64,000 bases of DNA, taken from contig CAWDAZ010000003.1 of assembly GCA_963800475.1 (NCBI GenBank), positions 310,001 to 374,000 on the forward strand. The letters are read 5' to 3'. The DNA comes from Palsa-465 sp963800475 (GTDB lineage: Bacteria; Actinomycetota; Thermoleophilia; Solirubrobacterales; Solirubrobacteraceae). The position numbers and the translations under genes are program-made. The notes below the pieces were generated by a model. The model did no database searches. It saw only the letters and a list, made by a program, of their open reading frames with translations, and was not told the DNA's origin. Within the stretch, counting starts at the first letter, position 1. The number at the start of each line of letters is the position of its first letter. This document shows positions 32,274 through 40,022 of this stretch, piece by piece.

Positions 32274-34463
32274 TTGCGGGCCAGGCGTGCACTGCTCATC
32301 GTCGCGGCGTTCGGGGCCGCGCTGCTCACCTCGCTGCACGGCTCGGCGGCCAGCACCGCCGGCCGGCCCAGCGCTGCCGGCCCACGACCGCTGACCGCGT
32401 ACTCGCTGGTGCACGGCTGCTACCTGATGAGATCTACCGCCGGCGCCCCCCTGCCGGGCGTGTCCGGCCCGGTCCGGATGCAGGCGGCGGCGCTCGGGGT
32501 GTATCTGCTGTACACGCGCGCGGGCGCCTACCTCGACGACGCCGGGCACCGGGCGCTTCGGGCGGCGAGCACGCCGGACGGCAGCTCGGAGTGGCGCGCC
32601 CGCTCGCGCCCCGGTGGCAGCTTCACGTTCACCAACCTGTCGACGGTCGCGCGGCTCGCGGTCCGGTTCGTCCCTGCGACCGGCTGCGCCACATATCCCG
32701 AGGCCGCCGTCGACGCGACCGGCTCGACGTTCAAGGGCGCCAGTCCCGAGGCCGACGTGCTCGGCACGGTCGAGGGCCACGCCCACCTCACCGCGTTCGA
32801 GCTGCTCGGCGGCGATTGGCACTGCGGCGCCCCGTTCAGCCCGTTCGGAGCGCCGTACGCGCTCCCCGCCAGCTGCGCCCAGGACGAGCAGGGCACCAAC
32901 GGGCAGGTCGAGGACTTCCTCGACTTCGGCGGCGCCCCGCGCCCGAGCGACATGCACGGGTGGCCGACCTTCAAGGAGTGGCCAAGCCCGACCGCGCTCG
33001 CCGAGGAGGGCGACTACTACACCGGGATCGAGCGCGCCTGGAAGGCCGGGCTGCGCGTGCTGGTCACCAACCTCGTCGACAACGAGGCGCTGTGCTCGCT
33101 GATGACGACGCGGCACAACCCCTGCAACGACATGGCGAGCGTCGACATCCAGAACCGCGACCTGCACAACCTTCAGGCGTACGTCGATGCGCAGTCGGGC
33201 GGCCCCGGGAAGGGCTGGTTCCGGATCGTCACCGACCCGTTCCAGGCCCGGCGCGTGATCAACCAGGGCAAGCTCGCCGTGATCGAGGGGATCGAGGTCT
33301 CTCGGCTGTTCGGCTGTGGCGAGGACAACGGCGTCCCGCAGTGCGGCCCGGCGCAGATCGACGCCGGGCTCCGGCACGTCGAGCAGCTCGGCGTGCGCAC
33401 GTTCTTCCCCGTGCACGAGTTCGACAACGCGTTCGGCGGCACGAAGATGATCGCCGGCTCGACCGGCACGGTCATCAACATCGGCAACCGCGAGGAGACC
33501 GGCAGCTTCTGGACGCTGCAGCCCTGCCCCGCCTCCGAGCAGGACGCCGAGCAGCTGACCCCGCCCGACAGCGGCCCGCTCGCGCAGCTGATCAACGGAC
33601 CGCTCGCCTCGGACCTCAACGGCAGCCCGGCGCCCGTGTACGGTCCGGGCCCGCAGTGCAACGTGCGCGGCCTGACCGGGCTGGGCGCGTACCTGATCCA
33701 GCAGATGATCAAGCAGCACGTGCTCATCCAGCTCGACCACATGGACTCGAAGACCGCCACGGCGGCGCTCTCGATCGCCGAGGCCAGCCATTACTCGGGC
33801 GTTGTCTCCGCCCATTGCTGCTCCTCGCCGCAGCTGTTCCGCAGGATCTACGCGACCGGCGGATTCGTCACCCCACCGGTCGAGCCGTCGGCCGCGTTCG
33901 TCGGCACGTGGAAATCCGACATGGCGCAGACTGACCCGGCCTACAAGGTCGGATTCGGCTTCGGCTCGGACGAGAACGGGCTCGCCGAGCAGCCGGGGCC
34001 ATCCAATACCCCGATCGGCTACCCGTTCAAGTCCTATGACGGCCGCGTCACGTTCACCCGCGAGCAGTGGGGCCAGCGAGCGTTCGACCTGAATACCGAC
34101 GGGCTCACGAACTACGGCATGTACGCGGACTGGCTCCGCTCCGTCCAGCTCGCCGGCGGCGCCGCGTTGATGAGCACGATGTTCAACGGAGCCGAGGCGT
34201 ACCTCGAGATGTGGGAGCGCGCCGCCGGCGTGCCCTCGACCAGCTGCCTGCCGGCGACCGACCGGCTGACGCGCACCGGGATCGGGCCGCTCCGCGTCGG
34301 TGAGACAAGCGTCCAAGCGCTGTACCGCGCAGGCCAGCCGGTGTCGCGCCCCGGGACCACGTATCGCTACTGCGTGGCCGGCCGTTCCGGATCGCCCGTC
34401 GAGGCGGTGTTCGACAGCCGCGGCCGGATCGTGAAGGTGACGGTCGCGGGGGCCCGGCCGTGA
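32274..34463 (+). CDS. Secreted membrane-dipeptidase-like (peptidase M19-related) protein
   Basis: This 729-residue protein has a TTG start, 10 bp after the previous stop, and a signal peptide (ALLIVAAFGAALLTSLHG). The central TIM-barrel-like region carries diverged M19 landmarks in the right order: VEGHAHLTAFE (metal HxH), VIEGIEVSRLFG (Glu), GVRTFFPVHEFDNAFGGT, LIQLDHMDSKTATAAL and VVSAHCCSS, then GFGSDENGLAEQPGP. The N-terminal 120 residues and the C-terminal 65 (RTGIGPLRVGETSVQALYRA) are extra domains. Several cysteine pairs suggest disulfides. A zinc dipeptidase or amidohydrolase acting outside the cell is inferred. Confidence 0.75.
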   Translation: MRARRALLIVAAFGAALLTSLHGSAASTAGRPSAAGPRPLTAYSLVHGCYLMRSTAGAPLPGVSGPVRMQAAALGVYLLYTRAGAYLDDAGHRALRAASTPDGSSEWRARSRPGGSFTFTNLSTVARLAVRFVPATGCATYPEAAVDATGSTFKGASPEADVLGTVEGHAHLTAFELLGGDWHCGAPFSPFGAPYALPASCAQDEQGTNGQVEDFLDFGGAPRPSDMHGWPTFKEWPSPTALAEEGDYYTGIERAWKAGLRVLVTNLVDNEALCSLMTTRHNPCNDMASVDIQNRDLHNLQAYVDAQSGGPGKGWFRIVTDPFQARRVINQGKLAVIEGIEVSRLFGCGEDNGVPQCGPAQIDAGLRHVEQLGVRTFFPVHEFDNAFGGTKMIAGSTGTVINIGNREETGSFWTLQPCPASEQDAEQLTPPDSGPLAQLINGPLASDLNGSPAPVYGPGPQCNVRGLTGLGAYLIQQMIKQHVLIQLDHMDSKTATAALSIAEASHYSGVVSAHCCSSPQLFRRIYATGGFVTPPVEPSAAFVGTWKSDMAQTDPAYKVGFGFGSDENGLAEQPGPSNTPIGYPFKSYDGRVTFTREQWGQRAFDLNTDGLTNYGMYADWLRSVQLAGGAALMSTMFNGAEAYLEMWERAAGVPSTSCLPATDRLTRTGIGPLRVGETSVQALYRAGQPVSRPGTTYRYCVAGRSGSPVEAVFDSRGRIVKVTVAGARP

Positions 34464-35389
34464 GCGCCGCGTACGACGTCGCCGACGTCGAGTTCGATGC
34501 CGAGGGGGCCACGCTGCGGGGGTGGCTGTACCGCCCGCAGCCGGGCGCGCCGGCCGCTCCCGTCGTGGTGATGGCGCACGGGTACAACTGCCTGAAGGAG
34601 CTGTACCTGGACAAGTACGCGGAGGCGGTCGCGGCCGCCGGGCACGTCGTGCTGGCCTACGACCACCGCAACTTCGGCGACAGCGACGGCGAACCGCGGC
34701 AGGAGCTCGATCCGTGGGTCCAGGTGCGCGACTACCGTCACGCGATCACCTTCGCCCAGACGCTCGACGGCGTCGATCCCGAGCGGGTCGGGATATGGGG
34801 CTCTAGCTACGCGGGCGGGCACGTCCTGGTCGTGGCGGCGATTGACCGGCGGGTCGGCTGCGTCGTCTCGCAGGTCCCGACGATCAGCGGCTGGGAGGCG
34901 ACGCTGCGGCGGATCCCCCCGCAGGCGCTGCCCGAGCAGCGGCGAGCCTGGGACGCCGACCGCCTGGAGCGGTTCCGCGGCGGCCCGCCGAAGATCGTTC
35001 CGATGGTCGTCGATCCCTCAGCCGGGGGCGCGGCTTCGCACGCGAGCTCGGATGCGTGGGAGTTCTTCACCGGCAGGGGCGCGCGCGACGACGACCAGTG
35101 GCGGTTTCGCAAATGGCGCAACGAGATCACGCTGCGCTCCCTCGAGCTGTACTCCGAGTATGAGCCGGGATCGTTTATCGAGCGGATCGCGCCGACGCCG
35201 CTCTTGATGGTCGTCGGCGACCGGGACGTGGTGTGCCCGACCGACCTCGCGCTCGCGGCGTTCAACCGTGCCGGCGAGCCCAAGCGGCTCGAGCTGTACC
35301 CCGGCGGCCACTTCTCGGCGTACACCGATCAGTTCGAGCGCGCCGCGGCTGCCGCGGCCGCGTGGTTCGCCGAGCACCTCAGCCCGTAG
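34460..35389 (+). CDS. Alpha/beta hydrolase (dienelactone hydrolase/prolyl oligopeptidase-like)
   Basis: The 309-residue protein has the oxyanion region VVMAHGYNCLKELYLDKYAE, YDHRNFGDSDGEP, the nucleophile elbow GIWGSSYAGGHVLVVAA (Ser about residue 118), the acid in VVGDRDVVCP and the histidine in YPGGHFSAY. GTG 34460 overlaps the M19-like stop by 4 bp, so it is translated with the secreted enzyme. Its 3' end overlaps the convergent hydrolase by 11 bp. Substrate unknown. Confidence 0.85.
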   Translation: MSAAYDVADVEFDAEGATLRGWLYRPQPGAPAAPVVVMAHGYNCLKELYLDKYAEAVAAAGHVVLAYDHRNFGDSDGEPRQELDPWVQVRDYRHAITFAQTLDGVDPERVGIWGSSYAGGHVLVVAAIDRRVGCVVSQVPTISGWEATLRRIPPQALPEQRRAWDADRLERFRGGPPKIVPMVVDPSAGGAASHASSDAWEFFTGRGARDDDQWRFRKWRNEITLRSLELYSEYEPGSFIERIAPTPLLMVVGDRDVVCPTDLALAAFNRAGEPKRLELYPGGHFSAYTDQFERAAAAAAAWFAEHLSP

Positions 35390-36296
35390 CGGCGGAGCCG
35401 ACCGCGGCGGCCGCGGTGCCGTCCGCTGCCTGCGCGTGCGGCGCGATCGCGCCGACCAGCTGAGGCCACGCCGCCTCCGGCAGGTCGTGGCCCATTCCCT
35501 CGATCGTCATCAGCTTCGCGCCCGGGATCGCGCGGGCGCTCGCGAGCCCGCCCGACGGGCGCACGAGCCGGTCGTCTGTTCCGTGGATCACGAGCGTCGG
35601 GGCCGCGATTCGCCGCAGCGCTGCGGTGCGATTCCCGGACGCGGTGATCGCGCCGAGCTGCCGTCCCGAGGCGGCCGGATCGTGGCCGCGGTCGTAGCTT
35701 CGCGCGGCGATCTCGCGCACCCGCTCCCGGTCCTGCGGGAGTCCGCGGGAGCCGATCGCCGCGAACACCGTGTCGAGATGCTCGATGAAGCCCTCCCGAT
35801 CGTCCGGCGCCCGTCGCAGGAGGTAGCGGTATAGGCCGAGCGCCGGCTGCCCGCTCCAGCGGCTGCCGGTGTTGGACATGATCGACACGAGCGAGCGGAC
35901 CGCCTCGGGGTGCTCGGCGGCGAGCGTCTGGGCGATCATCCCGCCCATCGACGCGCCGACCACGTGCGCGGGTTCGAGCTCGAGCGCGCGCATCAGCCCG
36001 AGCGCATCGTCGGCCATGTCGCCGAGCGTGTACAGGACTGGGTCGATGCGGCGCCGCACCAGCTGTCCGAGCGACGGCGGCCGTCCGCGGATCTGGGTCG
36101 AGCGCCCCGAGTCGCGGTTGTCGAACCGGAGCACGTAGAAGCCGTGTCCGGCGAGCTGCTCGCAGAACTCCTCGGGCCAGCCGATCATCTGCGTGCCGAG
36201 CCCCATGATCAGCAGCATCGGTGGAGCGCCGGGCTCGCCGAACGTCTCGTAGCAGAGCGTGATTCCCCGTCCGACGTCGCAGAACTGCTCAGCCAT
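35379..36296 (-). CDS. Alpha/beta hydrolase (lipase/esterase-like)
   Basis: From ATG 36296 the protein is 305 residues. It shows LLIMGLGTQMIGWPEEFC (oxyanion region), RFDNRDSGRST, the elbow VVGASMGGMIAQTLA (Ser about residue 117), the acid in IHGTDDRLVRP and His in GMGHDLPEAAW. This fits the large hydrolase family acting on lipid-like esters. It overlaps the WS/DGAT stop by 8 bp, suggesting linked lipid metabolism. Confidence 0.85.
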   Translation of the reverse strand: MAEQFCDVGRGITLCYETFGEPGAPPMLLIMGLGTQMIGWPEEFCEQLAGHGFYVLRFDNRDSGRSTQIRGRPPSLGQLVRRRIDPVLYTLGDMADDALGLMRALELEPAHVVGASMGGMIAQTLAAEHPEAVRSLVSIMSNTGSRWSGQPALGLYRYLLRRAPDDREGFIEHLDTVFAAIGSRGLPQDRERVREIAARSYDRGHDPAASGRQLGAITASGNRTAALRRIAAPTLVIHGTDDRLVRPSGGLASARAIPGAKLMTIEGMGHDLPEAAWPQLVGAIAPHAQAADGTAAAAVGSAATG

Positions 36297-37821
36297 CGCG
36301 GTCTGCGGCCTCCGTCTCGGGCGCCTTCGCGGCGCCGTTGCCACTGTTCGCCTTCCCGGCGTCGGGCCCGCCGCCCGCGGGCCGGAGCTCGTCGAGCGCC
36401 TCGCGGAGGGAACCGATCAGCGACCATACGTCCGGCATCTGCTCGCGGTCGGCGACGATCCCGAAGTCCAGGCTGCCGCAATAGCTCATCACGGTGATGT
36501 TGAGCCCCATGCCGTCGGTGATCACCGAGATCGGGTAGTTGGCCTCGAGCCGCGCCCCCGCCATGTACAGCGGGAACTGCGGCCCCGGCACATTCGAGAT
36601 CACGAGGTTCCACGCCGGCCGGCCGCGCCCGCTCGAGGCCAGCGAGAACGTCAGCCTCGCTGCGCGTGAGAACACCGCCGGCGGGATGAACTGGTTGGCG
36701 TCCTGGAGCAGCTCCGCGGGCAGCGCCTTGTGGCGCTCCTTCATCTCCACGAGCGCCTCGTGGGTCTTCTGCAGCCTGCGGACCGGGTCGTGCTCGTCGG
36801 TGAACAGCGGCGCGGTCATCAGCAGGATCCGGTTCCCGTACGTCCCCTGCTGGCTCTCCTTCCGGACCGACACCGGGATCTGCGCGACCAGCGGCTCGGC
36901 GGGGAGCTCGTTGTGCTCGATCAGCCACCGCCGCACCGCTCCGGCGCAGATCGCGACGACCACGTCGTTGACGGTCACCCCGAAGCGGTTCTTGACCTCC
37001 TTGACCTCCTCGAGCGAGAGGCGCCCGAACACGAACCTGCGGTGGGCGGAGATCCGGCCGTTGAACGAGGTCCGCGGCGGCACCAGGTCCTGGCGCCCGA
37101 CGATCCGGCTGCGTCCGCCGAGCATCCGCTGGGCGCGCGCGGCCAGCCGCCCGGCGGGCTTCAGCCCGGGAATGCTCCCCAGCGACGGCACCTCGGCGAC
37201 GTTCGGCAGCGCCCGCGGAACCGACCTCAGCAGCCGCGCCGGATACCGCGGCAGGCCCATCACGCCGCGCGCGAGCATCTCGAGCTCGCCGGGGCGGGCG
37301 TCCGCTGCCTCGCTCAGCGGCGGCGGCGGCTCGCGCCCCTCGGGCGAGAGATCGAGCAGCGCGCCCTGGATCTCGTTTCCGGACATCCCGTCGACCACCG
37401 CGTGATGAATCTTCGTCATCACACCGACCCGGCCGTCCGGAAGCCCGTGGATCAGGTACAGCTCCCACAATGGCCGCGAGCGGTCGAGCGGCCGCGCGAA
37501 GATCCGCGCGACCTGCTCGGCGAGCTCGTGGTCGCCCGCGCCGGGGGGCAGCGCGAGCTCGCGGACGTGGAAGTCGAGATCGAATTCCGCATCATCGAGC
37601 CAGTAGTCGTAGTCGAGGTCGAACGGGACCTCGGCGAGCCGCCACCGGAACGGCGGCACCAGCGGGAGCCGCTCGGCGATCAGCGCCTGGAGGTCGGCGA
37701 GCGTGACCGCTCCGCCGGGTGCTGTGGACGGGTCCAGCACCGCCAGCGCGCCGACGTGGCCGACGTGACGCGCGTCCTCCAGCGCGAGGAACTGCTGGTC
37801 AAGGGCGGTCAGCTGGCGCAC
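36289..37821 (-). CDS. Wax ester synthase / diacylglycerol acyltransferase (WS/DGAT)
   Basis: This 510-residue acyltransferase carries the catalytic HHxxxDG as IHHAVVDGMSG (about residue 143). It starts with LTALDQQFLALEDARH, and later has FGVTVNDVVVAICAGAVRR and NLVISNVPGPQFPLYMAGAR, all hallmarks of the actinobacterial WS/DGAT family. It uses acyl-CoA to make storage triacylglycerols or wax esters. The acidic, Ala/Gly-rich C-terminus is variable. The downstream esterase could mobilise the product. Confidence 0.93.
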   Translation of the reverse strand: MRQLTALDQQFLALEDARHVGHVGALAVLDPSTAPGGAVTLADLQALIAERLPLVPPFRWRLAEVPFDLDYDYWLDDAEFDLDFHVRELALPPGAGDHELAEQVARIFARPLDRSRPLWELYLIHGLPDGRVGVMTKIHHAVVDGMSGNEIQGALLDLSPEGREPPPPLSEAADARPGELEMLARGVMGLPRYPARLLRSVPRALPNVAEVPSLGSIPGLKPAGRLAARAQRMLGGRSRIVGRQDLVPPRTSFNGRISAHRRFVFGRLSLEEVKEVKNRFGVTVNDVVVAICAGAVRRWLIEHNELPAEPLVAQIPVSVRKESQQGTYGNRILLMTAPLFTDEHDPVRRLQKTHEALVEMKERHKALPAELLQDANQFIPPAVFSRAARLTFSLASSGRGRPAWNLVISNVPGPQFPLYMAGARLEANYPISVITDGMGLNITVMSYCGSLDFGIVADREQMPDVWSLIGSLREALDELRPAGGGPDAGKANSGNGAAKAPETEAADRDG

Positions 37822-37859
37822 GTCTGATGCTCACTCTCGGCTGGCGAGGAGCCTACCGC

Positions 37860-39029
37860 TCAGCCGGCGAGCAGTTCAGGGCGGATCGTCCAGCTGCCCT
37901 CCGGATCGAGCGCCGGGAACTTGCCCTTCCGCGCGAGCGCGCGGTCGAGGGTTACGACCGTGGTCTCGCCGCCGAGCGGGTCGGTCGCGGTCGCGATTAC
38001 GGTCAGCGACCCGTTCTCGAGCTTGCGCGCCGACGCGAGCGCACGGCGAGCCACGTGATCCGGCAGCCCCGCGAGCGAGTCGATCGCGACGACCGCGTGG
38101 GCGCCGCGCGCCGCCAGCCGGCGCGCCTGCTCGATGACCCCGTCGACCGCCTGGGCCTGGGCGTCGTGGGAGGCGCCGATCGCGAGCGCGACCGCGGGCG
38201 TCACCGGTCCCTGCTGCCAGTCGGGCAGTTCCTCGGGCCGGACGCCCACGAGCGCCACCCACACCTGCAGCCCCTCGTCGCCCGACAGTGCGGCGACCAC
38301 CCGTCGCAGCAGCTCGGTCTTGCCGGATTGGGCGGGCCCGGCGATCGTCACACGCGAGCCGCGGCCGATCGGCGTCGCCGAAATCAGCGCTTTGACGCTC
38401 GCGTCCTTGCCCGGCTCGAACCGCTCGCTCGGGAACGCCGCCGGCAACTCGTCATAGCGGCCGCTGTCGGCTTGCTCGGAGGCGGGCCGCCCGTTGATCG
38501 TGTCGACCCTGACGAGCGCGGCGAAGCGCTCGGAGCGCCGCGGCGCGCGACGCGGGCCGCTGATCCGGTCGCCGGTCACCAGCTCGCAGCGGCGTACCTG
38601 TGCCGAGGAGATGTACACGTCCTCGTCGGAGGGATCCGGCGGGTTGACCCGGACAAACCCCGATCCGTTCGGGAGCAGCTCGACGACGCCCTCGACGGGC
38701 TGATCCTGTGGGCGCTCGCGCTGGTCGTCCTCACCCCCTTCTGGCTTCTCCTCCTCCTCCTCCTCCTTCTCGGCCGCCTCGTCGGAGGGCTTCGCCTCCG
38801 AGGCGCGACGGCGGCGCGTACGCCGCCGCGGCGCCGGACGCTGCTCGTCGGACTCCGGCTCGTCGCCGGCGGCGGCCGGCTCGACGTCGCCGGACTGCTG
38901 GCCGAGGATCGCGTCGATCAGCTGCGGCTTGCGGAGCCGGCGGTAGCCGTCGATCGACAGCTCCGAAGCGATCGCGTGAAGATCGGCGAGCGGGCTCTGC
39001 TCCAGGGCGTTACGGTCGAGAATCGGCAT
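37860..39029 (-). CDS. Degenerate Rho-family protein (Rho paralogue lacking key catalytic and RNA-loop elements)
   Basis: This 389-residue protein has a Rho N-terminal helical domain (LHAIASELSIDGYRRLRKPQ), a charged linker (PRRRTRRRRASEAK then EEEEEEK), the primary RNA-binding cold-shock domain (GVVELLPNGSGFVRV, DVYISSAQVRRCELVTGDRI) and the Rho ATPase start (ISATPIGRGSRVTIAGPAQS, P-loop 231-240). The motif DERPEEV has become GVRPEEL (residues 262-268), losing the catalytic Glu. The Walker B Asp remains in VVAIDSLAGLPD. About 20 residues holding the Q-loop, about 11 holding the KGTGN R-loop and the last 50 or so residues of Rho are missing. AGGAGG precedes the ATG at 39029. A regulatory role without normal translocation is inferred. 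Confidence 0.8.
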   Translation of the reverse strand: MPILDRNALEQSPLADLHAIASELSIDGYRRLRKPQLIDAILGQQSGDVEPAAAGDEPESDEQRPAPRRRTRRRRASEAKPSDEAAEKEEEEEEKPEGGEDDQRERPQDQPVEGVVELLPNGSGFVRVNPPDPSDEDVYISSAQVRRCELVTGDRISGPRRAPRRSERFAALVRVDTINGRPASEQADSGRYDELPAAFPSERFEPGKDASVKALISATPIGRGSRVTIAGPAQSGKTELLRRVVAALSGDEGLQVWVALVGVRPEELPDWQQGPVTPAVALAIGASHDAQAQAVDGVIEQARRLAARGAHAVVAIDSLAGLPDHVARRALASARKLENGSLTVIATATDPLGGETTVVTLDRALARKGKFPALDPEGSWTIRPELLAG

Positions 39030-39030
39030 C

Positions 39031-39098
39031 GGCGCCTCCTGTCGGAATCGGTTGGCTCCGGTCGCGTTGTGGCAGCGACCGGCGATTGGGAAGGCGCC
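39031..39098 (-). promoter_or_regulatory. Structured leader that can mask the Rho-paralogue ribosome site
   Basis: In the 87-nt gap upstream of the Rho-like gene, CCGGTCGC (39058-39065) pairs with GCGACCGG (39075-39082). Next to it AATCG (39046-39050) pairs with CGATT (39083-39087). Outermost, GGCGCC at 39031-39036 pairs with GGCGCC at 39093-39098. The last arm overlaps two bases of the AGGAGG Shine-Dalgarno (39035-39040 complement). Closing the outer stem would reduce initiation, so translational autocontrol is plausible. Confidence 0.45.
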
Positions 39099-39116
39099 AA
39101 TCTACAGCGCGCGCTC

Positions 39117-40022
39117 CTAAGAACCCCGCTCCCGGCGCAGTTCCTCGGCGAGCCTGAGCGCGGGATCGATCTCGGCCTCGCCCTCGAGCGCGGCGCGCAC
39201 GGCAAGGAAGTCAGCGGCGGCGGCGACGTCGTGCACGCGGATCATGTGCGCTCCGGCGTCGACGCCGAACCCGATCGCCGCCAGCGTGCCGGCCCCGCGC
39301 GAGCGCGGCGCCCTGCCCGTGATCGCGCCGACGAAGTCCTTGCGCGAGACCGCCAGCAGCAGCGGCCGGCCGAGCGCGTGCAGCCGGCCGAGCTCGCGGA
39401 GCGCCTCGACCGTCTGCGCGGGGGTCTTGCCGAAATCGGGGCCCGGGTCGAGGATCAGCTGCTCGCGCTCCATCCCGCGGTCCAGCGCGACGGCGATCCG
39501 ATCGCGCAGGAACGTCTCGACGTCGTCGGCCACGCGGCCGTCGAGCGTCCGGTCGAGCAGCTTCTGCTTGGGCGCGGCGCGCGTATGCATCAGCACCAGC
39601 CCCGCGCCCGTCTCGGCGCACACGTCGGCGAGCGCCGGATCCCGCAGCCCGCTGACGTCGTTGACGATCGCTGCGCCCGCGGCGATCGCCGCGCGGGCCA
39701 CGTCCGGCTTGTAGGTGTCGACCGACACGAGCGCCCCGAGCTCGCCGGCGACCCGCTCGATCAGCGGTACGACCCGGGCGGCCTCCTCGGCCGGATCGAC
39801 CGCGGGCCGGTTCGTCACGCCTGACTCCCCGCCGACGTCGATCAGGTCCGCACCGGCGGCCAGCAACTCGCTCGCGAGCGCGACCCGTGCGTCGACCGTC
39901 TCCGTCCCACCGGCATCGGAAAACGAGTCCGGGCTGGCGTTGACGATCCCCATCAGCCACGGTCTGCCCCCCAGCGCAAGCGTGCCGCGGGTCGTGCGCA
40001 GCGGCCGCGGCGGGGCGCTCAC
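39117..40022 (-). CDS. folP: Dihydropteroate synthase
   Basis: This 301-residue TIM barrel should condense p-aminobenzoate with dihydropterin diphosphate in folate synthesis. Signatures are MGIVNASPDSFSDAGG, ADLIDVGGESGVTNRPAVDP, AIVNDVSGL, VLMHTRA (altered from the more usual MHMxG), LDPGPDFGKT and LAVSRKDFVGAITG, with a C-terminal IRVHDV. GTG 40022 overlaps the glpD stop by 4 bp. The position next to glpD is unusual; no other folate-synthesis gene besides folD is in the window. Confidence 0.95.
   Translation of the reverse strand: MSAPPRPLRTTRGTLALGGRPWLMGIVNASPDSFSDAGGTETVDARVALASELLAAGADLIDVGGESGVTNRPAVDPAEEAARVVPLIERVAGELGALVSVDTYKPDVARAAIAAGAAIVNDVSGLRDPALADVCAETGAGLVLMHTRAAPKQKLLDRTLDGRVADDVETFLRDRIAVALDRGMEREQLILDPGPDFGKTPAQTVEALRELGRLHALGRPLLLAVSRKDFVGAITGRAPRSRGAGTLAAIGFGVDAGAHMIRVHDVAAAADFLAVRAALEGEAEIDPALRLAEELRRERGS

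Noticed and set aside
37719..39824. Plus-strand open frame of 701 codons
   Set aside because: It is antisense to the Rho paralogue and folP and has no recognisable domain.
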